Source: Atopsyche davidsoni (lineage: Eukaryota; Arthropoda; Insecta; Trichoptera; Hydrobiosidae). From it: a DNA stretch of 64,000 nucleotides. Below the pieces are notes generated by a model that saw only the letters and a program-made list of their open reading frames with translations, made no database searches and had not been told where the DNA came from. Numbering within the stretch: the first letter of the stretch is position 1; the number at the start of each line of letters is the position of its first letter. Of this stretch, positions 33,952 through 44,424 are shown piece by piece. Where the stretch lies: the NCBI GenBank assembly GCA_022113835.1, contig JAILWY010000004.1:3475501-3539500 (forward strand), in the 5' to 3' direction. The translations under genes and the position numbers were made by a program.

Positions 33952-36386
33952 GACAGGAAATTTCACTTGTTACACTCCGTACATAAACGACAAATACGAA
34001 TTGCGCAATGTCTACATCACCTGGTCATTCATCGAATCGATGTTCATAGTCTCCTAGTAAAAATATTTTTACCTACATTTTTGATATAACTGACGTGCCA
34101 ATACAACAGTATTTTAATTCAATAATGTTGCTTGTTAAAAATTTTAAAAAAATTGCACGCCATTGGGTATATATTTATATATATTTTTTTTTTTCTACGA
34201 AAGTCATATGCTAAGCCAGGTAGGTATACGGCAACCACGTTTTTATTATTTCGGGGTTTTATAGGTTAGGTTAAACTGTATGTATTCCATCATGATAAAA
34301 TAAAAAGCGGTTTAAAAAAACAAGCTTAGTAAATAATCCGCAGAACACAGAAGCAGTTTAGCCGGAGAGCAGTTAAGAATTGTATCAATTGCGGTAAAAA
34401 AAATAGTTTTACATTTTGCATAATTTCTCTCAATATTTAAACGTCTTTTAGCATTATGCACAATGCACTTAGCGGGTTTCTCTTTTAATGAACCGTTTAC
34501 TAGAAAACGCGATAAATATACAATTAGAGCTTAAACACTCCACTGCATTAATATCTAAGTAAATAATGTGCTAAACTAGAAATATGCAGTAGGAATTTTA
34601 AACCTATAAAGATATAATCAAACTAAATTTGAATATTATTTTACGTTTATCGATCTGTGCCTTAAATAAAGTATTTATAGTCTTCAATTATTATAAAAAA
34701 AATTAATCTCGCTTGGAGTTGAAAAGCTACCACTTTATGAATACTGTGAAATTGTAATATCTCAATCACACATAAAACTTATAATATGAGTGATACAAAG
34801 TAACAATTTATAAAAAAAAAATTGATATGAATTTAGCATTTATATTTGAAACGTTAAAATACTGCTAAAAATATAAATAAATTTAAGTGTCAATTTTATT
34901 ATTATTATTTAAATAATTCAAAGGTGCAACACATTAATTAAACTAATTAATTAAATAATTATGATAATTTTGAAATAATTTTAATTTGTATAAAAAAAAA
35001 AACTATTAAATACTCATTTGAAATTGAAATCTCTCAGTGATTAGCTTTCCGGAAAGGACAGGAAGTATTAAAGAATAAAAAGTACTTGTCTCACAATAAC
35101 AATAATAAATATTGTCTCCATAAAACTAATACATGGATCTCGTCGAGATTTCTTTTAAAAATTGCAAATCGACCATAATCTATTTTACAACATACTTTCA
35201 CTTACAAAAATAATATCGCTTCAATTCTTATAGAAGAAAGCTTTTATATTTTTCCGTATGTTCTCGTAAATCAAAAGCATCCTCCGATATATCTTTTTAT
35301 TGCCGGTGAGTTGATGACATTTGAGTTTATATGGAAAGCTTATGAATTTTCATGAAAGCTCACAGAGAGCTTTTCCCAAGATGGTATGAGGGCCGTTCAG
35401 GCATATTAAGGGATATTTCAGTGCCTCGGTTCGCCGTATAATCTTTATGTAAGTAATAAAGCTCAGTACTTGGGGGAAGCTACGCACGGGACGAACGACA
35501 CGATGCACGAGGCAATAACTTAGTATCAGCAGTCGGATTGTAATCAAAGCACTCATATATGGCATTAAAATAAAACAACGTCTTTATATTATTATAATAA
35601 CCGTAAAAGAACAATAATACATATCCGAGCAATAGAGGTTTCAAAACTCAAGAGAAACATACAAATCTTCTCATTTAAAGCTTGCGATGTATGTACAAAT
35701 CGGCTTCGATCAAACTGAAACAGGTGTGAGTCTTACTATATCAATTTGGAATTCACCTGCCAGTACAAGAATTTAACCAGTGGATTCTTAGTCAACTGTT
35801 ATGAACTTACAAGTCAATTGTAATTATTTTTCATGCTGGTTTCATTGACATTCACTTCGTTATGTGTATAAAACCACACTCAATTAATTTTAAAATAAAA
35901 ATATTAATATTTTCTTTAATCTCAGGTAAGATCTAAAGTACAAAAAATAATATAAACGACTTAATATATCACGATTTAAGAATTGTCTAAGAAGGTAATA
36001 CATCTTAATTAAAATAATTTAAAAAACCAATTATGTAAGAGGCACACATAAAACGTGCTTGGGAGTTCTGATTTTTCTTAACGTTACAAGGAATAAAGTT
36101 ACTAAACAAATTTTAACGTATGCCTTAATGCAAGTAAGTGGGGGCGGCACTTCGTTCCGCCCCTGGCTGTAACATTATGTCGATAGTATTATGAATTCTA
36201 ATGTAACGAGGGGCACTCGGTTGAAACGTTATTAGGAGCAGTTTTGTCTTTTGGAGGCTTTTAAGGTGAAGTGTCGATCAGCCGGCGTTGGGATGGTGGC
36301 CTGTCGGGACAAGTTAGTCCCGAGGAGGACTTTGCAGCCCTGTGGACTATTTTTTAATATTTTTATTTAATTAAAGTTAAACTTAA
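33952..36386. other. No gene recognised; patch at 36120-36345
   Basis: AT-rich, apart from a GC-richer patch at 36120-36345 with inverted words (GGGGCGG...CCGCCCC; GGGACaagttaGTCCC) of unknown role. Confidence 0.3.
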
Positions 36387-36991
36387 GGGTCTTGCCAAAC
36401 CTAACCTAACCTTGCTTGGTGTCCACCCCCCGTCTGCCACAAAAAAAGACCGTTTTACCTGGCGAAATCGTGTCATTTAATTAATTTAATTGTCACTTTA
36501 TTTTTCTATGTCGAAAGTTGATTTTTTTTAGAGTATACATAAAACTATAAATTATATTTATCTATTTTTTATTATTTAATTAACGTCCATTTTAAGGGTA
36601 AAATAAAATCTTAAAGATGTTGAAAAATTGATGTTGATAAAATGACGACTTTTCAAAACCAAAGTTTGTTTTAAGATTTTTTTTTTTTTAATTTTTAAAA
36701 TAATAAATAGCACAGGGTTTATATTTAATCTATTAATTTCAATTGAAAAAAAAACTTTCAGATGTTTAGGACAAACAGGGACATGACGAATCTCCGAATT
36801 CCTACACTTCAATCGGAAAAACACATATTTATCATATTAAAAGTAAATTTACAAGAAATGAAAAAATATTCTGTTCGGAAGAAGGGATGTATCTAACTGT
36901 TTGCATTTAAATTTTTTTGATTGGTGAAGTCGATTTTTCGCAAAACGGACCAGAAAATGATCAAAAAAACTCGAATATGGGACTTGGACCC
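36387..36991 (-). mobile_element. Family T MITE, copy T4 (both ends present)
   Basis: 605 bp flanked by TTAA on both sides (36383-36386, 36992-36995). Termini are GGGTCTTGCC on the left and GGGTCCAAGTCC on the right (read inward). It aligns with T3 in reverse orientation and is longer internally. It contains a TTAGG-like run (AACCTAACCTAACC) near the left end. Non-coding; short frames in it are by-products. Confidence 0.85.
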
Positions 36992-37004
36992 TTAACGAGC
37001 GTCG

Positions 37005-37475
37005 ATCAAACCAGACTCGATATAATAAACTTACTATGCAGATTTGATCATTTGAATACAGACGTAAATAGACATCAAAAAGTATGTGTTGATATAAATT
37101 TAAATGCAAATTCATCATTGCGCCATTTTTTAAAATGGCATCAATATTCAGAGGCATTTTGGTAGAAGTATATATTTTTGTTCCGCACACTCGGGTAGCC
37201 CAGGTGGGTCTTCACGGCTCGTGCGTCCTTGAACACCTGGCGAGCTGAAGCCACTTCCTCAATTCCTACCTAACAACCCTGTTATGCTTCCTGACAGGAT
37301 ATCGGGATCACAAGTGGCGGCTCGTCTTTCTGGTCTATTGATGCTCCAAAACTGATATGAATATAATGATAAAAATTCTAGCTAAGCTACGGTAGTCGAA
37401 ACAATTAGGGCGCAGGTAAACATGGATTCGAATTACCTGAAAATAGATTTGCTAGTATTTTTTATTTGTTTAGTG
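37005..37475. other. No gene recognised
   Basis: The GC-richer patch at 37190-37330 has no assignable content. Confidence 0.25.
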
Positions 37476-37575
37476 CATAGGTTCCCAAAGTGGTCAATAT
37501 CGACCCCCGTGGGTCGATTTCGCTCTGCAAGGGGTCGATGACAGCGAAAAATTAAATTGGGGGTGCATGAACTGT

Positions 37576-37998
37576 AAATGGGAACTACGAGAGTGGATCC
37601 CATTTAAGCAGGTCATCACCAAAATACCACAGTGGATTATCAATCCATACGGTTACACTGAAGAATCGGAAGTCATACTACAAGAAGAACTGATCGGAAT
37701 AAGCACTAATGAAGAACTGAAGGTGCAGTTTAGAAAGGGATATTAGCAATTTTGGCTTCAAAGAGAGACATATCTGCTATTTATCCTGCATTATGGACTC
37801 TCGCAAGAAGGTTTTTGATAGCTTTTCCATCTTCATTCCTCGTGGAAAGGGATTTCAGTGCGGTTGCTATTCTTCTTACACAAAAAAATAAATAAATTGG
37901 AAATCACTGGGCGAGGAGATTTAAAGTTAAATCTGACTTATTTGAAGCCAAATATTGAAAATTTGCCATCAAAGCATCAGACCCCTCCCTCCCATTAA
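37576..37998 (+). pseudogene. hAT transposase C-terminal remnant (ZBED/SCAND3-like)
   Basis: Frame pieces read K-W-E-L-R-E-W-I-P-F then W-I-I-N-P-Y-G-Y. After a stop and frameshift: I-Y-P-A-L-W-T-L-A-R-R-F-L and S-S-F-L-V-E-R-D-F-S-A-V. After a further shift: L-T-Y-L-K-P-N-I-E-N-L and S-K-H-Q-T-P-P-S-H, then TAA at 37996-37998. The W/A-x-x-x-L...E-x-x-F-S block and the ending LxPNIxxL..KHQxxxSH are the dimerisation region of the ZBED5/FAM200/SCAND3-like hAT lineage (family knowledge). At least two stops and two frameshifts make it a pseudogene. Confidence 0.75.
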
Positions 37999-38064
37999 AA
38001 GTATTGTTTTTTTTGTGAATGTTACTATATTTGCATTTTGTGTGCTTTTATTTATAAAGGTATA

Positions 38065-38095
38065 CAGTAAAACCTCGATATAACGGACTTCGGAA
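38065..38095 (+). mobile_element. pogo/Tigger-like terminal repeat inside the hAT element
   Basis: CAGTAAAACCTCGATATAAC preceded by TA is the typical terminus of pogo/Tigger-type elements (family knowledge). Only one end is visible, so it is a nested remnant. Confidence 0.5.
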
Positions 38096-38190
38096 AAATT
38101 CAATATTAGCAAGGCAAGGGGTCTACGAAAAACAGGAAAGCTCGACAAGGGGTCGACGGGACAAAAAGTTTGGGGACTTCTGGTTTAATG

Positions 38191-40805
38191 CGTGTAGTGT
38201 TTTAATGGTGTCTCAGTCTGACTTGTTGATTCAATAAAGTTTGCCAAGCCGGCTGTCCAGGCGCACGGGGCGCGACCAGTTGCCTTCCGACTTCATCATC
38301 AGAACCAGTTCCTGTGACCAGCTTAGAACAAATAACACAACCAGGAGGTGTCGGTGCTCTGGTACGCCAGTCTACTTTTCCTACTCATCCAGTACAAGCA
38401 ACACGAGCTGTCTCACTTCCGCTGAAAATATACACGTTTGATTTATCATTTGTTATTGCATGAAGCAGAATACACCGTAATTGGACACTTAATTCAATAA
38501 TTTTTAAATATAAATATTTATTTGTATTTAATGAACGTACGTATATAATTTACAATGAAAACCTTGTGCGTGCAATTCAAGGGAGCAAGAGGAAACTATA
38601 AAACAATATTTTTTAATGCAAGGTCTTGTTTTGCCGACTTAAACTTAATAGGGATTCTGCCATTGCTTACAAAAATATTTAAAACGGGGATTTAAGTAAT
38701 ATATTTATACGTATATAAGAATGTATTTTTTTAATTTTATTTTGAAAAGATTAAATACTAGGGCTTGGTAAGGTGGCGAGATTATATTCCATCCGAGGTA
38801 ATCGCTAGAAATTGCGTCGATCTGGACTCGAAACTGGTATCTCTTCAATGGAAGACTCGGAGACTAGACGATCAGATCTCCAGTGCAATGTTTTTAGAGC
38901 GAGCTGGAGATATCTGATAATCAGTTGCGGTTTATTTGTGGGACTGTAAATTAATACTAATGCGTGGAATTAAGGAATGCGACTACTTGGGTAGAGTATC
39001 ATGTTTAAGATCACGGTCCGGACTTTCCCATATACACGGTGACTAAAAAATAATATCGGGTATACATATATACTTATTTAATTTTTAATTAGGTTTCGTG
39101 TTCATATTGCTTGAAAAAAATTTAAATGGAAATAAATTGATAATTATTTCTAACGGGGAGACAGCCAAGATCTAATACTGCTCTTTTTCTTGTAATTTAG
39201 TTTGACTTTGAAAGACAAAAGGGAATAGTACTTAAAGTATTCGTTATCATAATCGTTTTTGTATAATATTTTTTTAGTGACCTCATTATGAACGGATACT
39301 ATCGACATTAGTCGTGAATATATGTCAAAATAATAATTACTTAGTTGCTAATCAATAAGTCTGTAAGTCAACTCTTTATAAAATATATATTATCATCTCT
39401 TTGTATTGAGTTTTAAATTTGATGAACACGCAGTTTAAATGGCCCATGAAACATATTGCAGGTACGAGGTGTGAGTTAATCAATTTTGATTTATTATGAT
39501 GAATTAATAAGATTTAAGGTTTGATTATGCACTGATTGGTTCATATTAATCAACTTGATCTGAATGGAGATTAACAGCAACAAAGAGATTGAAAAACCAT
39601 TTATACTTATCGAGATGAAATTGATCGTTAAAGCAGGTTTTAAAAAAAGATTTATGTTTTTTTTAGCACTATTTAAAATAACTCAATTGTGACTGTACGT
39701 ATAGCGAATATAATCAAATAGTGGCTGCATTATAAAGTAATTTGTTAAATCAAATTTGCGTAAACCATAGTTCATCAACGTCATATTACCAGATTTTAAA
39801 TGGGTATACAGTTGTTCAAATGTAAATGATGTATATTCATAAAAAAAGTTAATTATGTTTTATTTAACTATACGTAAACTATAAATAGTTTGATAAATGT
39901 ATTTGCTTTTGAAATATATGAAAATCTTTTGAGTTTTAGAGAAGATTTGTGATAAAATCAGATATCTATGATATCCGTTTAAATTTACTAGTTATTTATC
40001 TGCGGTATGCAATATATTTCTAACCTAAACACGCAGTCCTGCATATGAAAATAACTATTAAAATATTTTAAATGTTTTAGGGCATGCGCTTTATTATAAA
40101 TATTTTCAATTAATGGGATAGCAGCTGCTGTCTTGGATAGCTTCCATGACAACATTTATATTTTTTCAATTGAAAAATATATAAAATTCGGCACACGTCA
40201 CAGGTGAGGTCGGGTCGTGATTAATTGCTCTAATGCTCGGGGATTAAAAAATGATTATATATTAAAAACCAATCAAAAGTTTTGCAACATGATGAAGTTG
40301 AATGCGTGCACGCCATATCTATCATTCGATTTCCTTTCTCCGAGTTATCCAAAGATCTAGACCAGGCATCCATTGAGCGTGTGTGCCACCTCTTCTCCGA
40401 GTTCAGGCCACTCGTCAGGCCATTTTTCTGGTTTAAATTCTGCATCCCTTATATACACTATCGTATAACAGGTTGATGTATAAGAGAGTCCGCGTTGACG
40501 TTGAATATACAATTATCCAGAGCTGTTTTCACGAAATTCAGGTATTATTTATGAGCCGCTGAATATTCCGAGTAGTCGCGTGTATTTTATAATTTATGCA
40601 TCTTTGCATTACAAGTTGTCGTATAACATCGTAGAATATGCATTTATCCAGAACTGTTGTATCCAGGGCCATATTTCCAAGTTATTCTGTTTTTCTACTT
40701 GTTGAAGTTGGGTAGATTTACCAAGGACGTATTAGGGAATCCCACTGTAGATTATAATGATAGAAGATTCACAATTAACAATCAACAAGTCAACCTAACC
40801 TGATT
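38191..40805. other. No gene recognised
   Basis: AT-rich; GC-richer patches at 38230-38420 and 40280-40450 hold opposing short frames without family resemblance. Confidence 0.3.
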
Positions 40806-41114
40806 CGTATGTCTATTTTTTGATTGGACGTCAATCAGATGCGTATTTATTACCCATTACGGGTTTTTATTATATTACTAATATGCTAAGGCACATTAGT
40901 TCATACATAAAAGATGATTTAAAGAAACTCTCAGAAAAATATAATCGTGATTTGTGTGGGATTTGAACCCACATCCCCTGGCTTACATGGCCGGTGTACT
41001 AACCCTTGTACTAACGAATCACTTCCGTTTATCGAGAATTTTTAACAATCATACTCTACATATGGGTAATAAAGACGCATCTGATTGACGTCCAATAAAA
41101 AAAATAGACATACG
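40806..41114 (-). mobile_element. Fold-back family F, copy F4 (most complete, about 50-bp TIRs)
   Basis: 309 bp. Left terminus CGTATGTCTATTTTTT..., then 'attggacgtcaatcagatgc'; the right terminus is its reverse complement with few differences out to 'taataaagacgcatctg' and CATACG. Inside the left TIR follow the family arm (ATTACTAATATG... to ...CTCTCAGAAAAAT), then a 76-base tRNA-like core on the minus strand (40947-41022) with pairing ends GTGATT/AATCAC, TGT anticodon region and B-box. The right inner arm is a diverged remnant ('ttaacaatcatactctacat'). No TSD is evident. It is non-coding: a MITE-like element with a pol III-type internal promoter sequence. Confidence 0.85.
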
Positions 41115-41240
41115 TATATGATGGTGCGCGTCTTGGCTAAATTAATATATTTTGAAAATAATATCCAGATGGGACTAAAATCGCTTCACTTGTTACTTTG
41201 TTCAAAAAGTCCAGTGCTTGCAAATCACTAAATATTGGTT

Positions 41241-41416
41241 GGCCTGGGCACATTGGTTCATATGTAGAGTAGGATTGTTAAAGTACAATGGTTAGTACAC
41301 CGGCCTTGTAAGCTAGGGGATGTGGGTTCAAATCCCACAAATCACGATGATATTTTTCTGAGAGTTTCTTTAAATCATCTTCTATGTATGAACTAAGGTG
41401 CCTAATCATATTAGTA
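41241..41416 (+). mobile_element. Fold-back family F, copy F5
   Basis: Opposite orientation to F4 and about 130 bases away. A diverged left arm (GGGCACATTGGTTCATATGT...) leads to a tRNA-like core (about 41280-41345; loop CTTGTAA, B-box GGTTCAAATCC) whose 5' acceptor part is lost, then a well-preserved right arm to ATATTAGTAA. Terminal repeats are missing. Confidence 0.8.
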
Positions 41417-42404
41417 AACTAACCTGATTCCTGAAAACTTAAGATTTCCTGAAATCACACATACGATTTTAGGATGCATTGAATCAATGTTTTCTTTAAT
41501 TTTTATTGAACTGGTTTGCGTGTACTGCATACGGCGCATTTGAATATTGACTGCGTGCCGCGCTGGACACGAAGGCGGATGGCAATCTTTCAATTGCGCA
41601 GTAACCTACGCTGATTGCGGCAAGAGTGACATTGTCTCAATTACGTGATGGCTCGCGACCTGCACACGTTAAATGGTCCCAATTGACAGTCTAAATTACG
41701 GTCATCTGCGCACCGGCCCGGCTGAGGATGCGGTCGAGTGTGCGACCACTCGACAATTTCGGATCGAGGGAGAACAACACGTGTGCCACTTTAAACGAGG
41801 TGCATTACATAATATATAAAAAAGGTACTGTAGCCCTGGAGACACTGATTACAGGGGAATACTTGGCACAAAAAAATATTTTAGTTTACGCATGGTTGGC
41901 GGCATTTTACGCCGAGTGAGGTTTCATAAATTTTATAATATTCATTCGTAATATTCACGATAAAAACGAGACTCAATTCAAGTAACACGATTTGTAGATA
42001 AAAAAATAAAACCTATGCATATTTACACATACGTGTATAATATATTTTTAAACAAGGCAGGTATAAAATCAAAACACATTTAGGGTAAATTGTTTATTTT
42101 TTTTATTTCGCTACGAAGCATTACTCACCCCTTGTATCAATAATTCAAAACAAATTTCAGTTTTCAAATTCAATTGAATCTATTGAAATCGAATAAATCA
42201 TACACTAACAAATAGATTTGGAATGAAAAAAAAATCCCGAGTAAGAGTAGCGTCTATAAATTGAGTAGACGTCTTACCTTGCAAAAAACAGAGAGACACT
42301 CGAGTCTTGATTACCAATCAGCATCAGCTATTCGGAGCCTCTTTCAAAGTAAACTCTAATCCCAGACAGATTGTCTTCACCTCAAAGGGAGGAGGGGGGC
42401 TATC
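41417..42404. other. No gene recognised; patch at 41560-41790
   Basis: The GC-richer patch has opposing short frames without family resemblance; the rest is AT-rich. Confidence 0.25.
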
Positions 42405-42472
42405 GGCGTGACCTTGGGTTAATTGAAATGACCTTGGGTGTCAGGTAAGGGCTGTTGTGCGTGACCTTGTGG
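42405..42472. promoter_or_regulatory. Cluster of three nuclear-receptor half sites
   Basis: TGACCTTG occurs three times in the same orientation (42409, 42429, 42462), the first two extended to TGACCTTGGG. The complement CAAGGTCA is the extended half site bound by monomeric receptors such as FTZ-F1 and ERR (established knowledge). A TTAATTGAAA homeodomain-type word lies between the first two. The surrounding 42380-42520 is GC-richer than its neighbours. Function is inferred. Confidence 0.4.
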
Positions 42473-42519
42473 ATGCTGGGACAAGAGGTTCGCCCTCGAT
42501 GGCTGTCGAGGGTTGCTTT

Positions 42520-43512
42520 AAATTATAATGAACAATGATTACTTTTTTGCTAATGTACCTTTTTTCTAATTGTTGTGTTTGTACTCAGTGATTTTTGAGA
42601 GGTTCTATTTTAATTTTAATAATGGTATAATTAATTGATGTTGATCAAAAACTCAGACTTCAGTTTTAGATATTTTTTATTGTATCGCTTTCGTATACTA
42701 AGCGAAGTTTTTAAAAAAAATATATTTTCAAGGTAAAATTAAATCGTAAATAACTAAAAGACTCGAAAAGAAAAAAAATATTTTTCATTTTAATGTGCTA
42801 AACTTTTTGTATTTATTATATACAGACAAAATTTAAAAAACAAATTAGAAAGTCTATTCAAGTAAACAATTTCAAAGTAAAAAATATTTTCTTTATGTGA
42901 ATAAAAGTTTTTAAATATTATAAGTAAAAACTAATAAAAAATCGATTATGTGTAAAAATGAAATAAATTAACGAGAAAGAAAGTGTTCAAGCTAACAGAA
43001 AAAAAAATCAATGCATTAGTAATTTTTCTATTCTAGTTTCAGTCGGCATAAATTGCAGCCATTTTTTAAATCGGATTAGGTGTAGACTCCCACTTTTTAT
43101 GTCCGCCATTAATCTGCTGTAATAAATTTCTAATGACTACAGAACGGGGAGACGGCGGGAGAGGGCGGGGGTAGAAAATGCTTTGTCCATCCCCTGGGGG
43201 GGGGGAGGCTGGAACAAATAATCTCTCTTTGAATAAGAAACTATAACGCTTCTCGCTGCCCTGGCAATCCCTTAATTCAGTGACGTCATAAATAATTTTT
43301 AAGTGTTCTGCCCACGGGGAAAAAGTAGAATTCCTAGAAATAAATCGTATTTACGAGAAAATACTGTTGATTTTTGCTTTTAGCATGAAAACAAAATATA
43401 AGCTATATACATTTCCTAATTGAGTCAAGCTAGAATCGATATCATTGTTATATTCCGATTCGTGAAACGTAATTGAGCCTGAGACAATTTGTCTGTAATA
43501 CATAGATACACA
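42520..43512. other. No gene recognised; G-rich patch at 43140-43215
   Basis: A run of G-rich words (GGGCGGGGG..., a G9-type run near 43196) could form G-quadruplex; otherwise AT-rich. Confidence 0.3.
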
Positions 43513-43803
43513 TTTTTTCACACATTGAAAATGATTTAAAGAAACTCTCAGAAAAATATCATCTCCAAGCTTAGATGGCTGGTGCACTGACCCTTGTGCT
43601 AACGAGTCACTTTGCACCAGCCATGTAAGCTTGGAGATGTAGGTTCGAATCCTACACAAGTCACGATGATATTTTTCTGAGGGTTTCTTTAAATCATTTT
43701 CAATGTGTGAAAAAATATGCCTCATCATATCAGTAAGTAGTATAAACCTGTATAGGTAATTAAAACGCACTTGATTCACGTTGAATCCACAAAATAGACA
43801 TAT
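43513..43803. mobile_element. Fold-back family F, copy F6 (rearranged, duplicated tRNA-like core)
   Basis: Arms TTTTTCACACATTGAAAATG...CTCAGAAAAATATCATC (43513-43562) and the complementary stretch (about 43665-43715) enclose two inverted halves of the tRNA-like core: 'agcttagatggctggtgca' facing 'tgcaccagccatgtaagctt', plus the T-arm/B-box GGTTCGAATCC, a perfect B-box match. The right end keeps a diverged TIR ending 'aatagacatatg', matching the F4 terminus. It forms a distinct subfamily of F. Confidence 0.8.
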
Positions 43804-44006
43804 GTTTGTATTTTAGTTTATTTTTAGGCTATTTAGGTTCTTCTTCGCCCGAACACTTCCGCGTGGAATTAATTCTGGTTTTGTGGATAGAGCTAAGGAG
43901 ATTACAGGCACCGGAATAGCCTCGTGCAATCAGCAGATCAACCTAACCCCACGTGTATCCCGCGTGTTCAACGAGCCGCTACCGCCTACAAACCACCCTA
44001 GAAGCT

Positions 44007-44424
44007 CAGGGAGGGTGGCGAGCTACCCCCATGGGATCCTCTATCTATAGAAAGGGTAATTGCATTCTTACACGGAGCATTACAGATAAACATTATCATC
44101 ACACCATTTTTATTTCTACCGTAAAATTTTAAATATTTCAAGTAAAGATTTTAATAATATTTTTGATGTATCTATATATGTGGTCAAGTAATCCTTCGAG
44201 TGAAGATTCTATAGACTATAATACTTTATAAAAGCAGGGAGCCTTCTGCTTAAAGCTTAACCCTTAGGTGAAGAGGCGCTCAGGGAGGGTGGAGTTCTAC
44301 CCTTGGAGGACTTACTATCTATAGAAAGGTTAATTGCATCCTTACACGGGACATTACAGTTAAACATTATCAGCAAATCGTTTTTATTTCTGCCAACTGT
44401 AAGTATGCAAATAAAATTTTAAAT
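44007..44424. repeat. Tandem pair, period about 273 bp
   Basis: Units near 44007-44133 and 44280-44424 share 'cagggagggtgg', 'tatctatagaaagg', 'taattgcat', 'cttacacgg' and 'aaataaaattttaaata'-like ends. Origin unknown; non-coding. Confidence 0.75.

Larger units (their letters stand above)
37476..38182 (+). mobile_element. hAT element, degenerate, with 8-bp TSD
   Basis: Termini are CATAGGTTCCCAAAG (left) and, read inward, CAGAAGTCCCCAAACTTTTT (right), both followed by a CGACCCC word, as in hAT elements whose ends read CAGNGGTTCCCAAA. Flanks GTTTAGTG (37468-37475) and GTTTAATG (38183-38190) form an 8-bp target duplication with one mismatch. At about 707 bp it is internally deleted relative to autonomous hATs and carries a broken transposase end. 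Confidence 0.8.

Noticed and set aside
43351..43779. 142-codon minus-strand open frame
   Set aside because: It lies mostly within fold-back copy F6 and reads through its inverted arms; repeat-derived.
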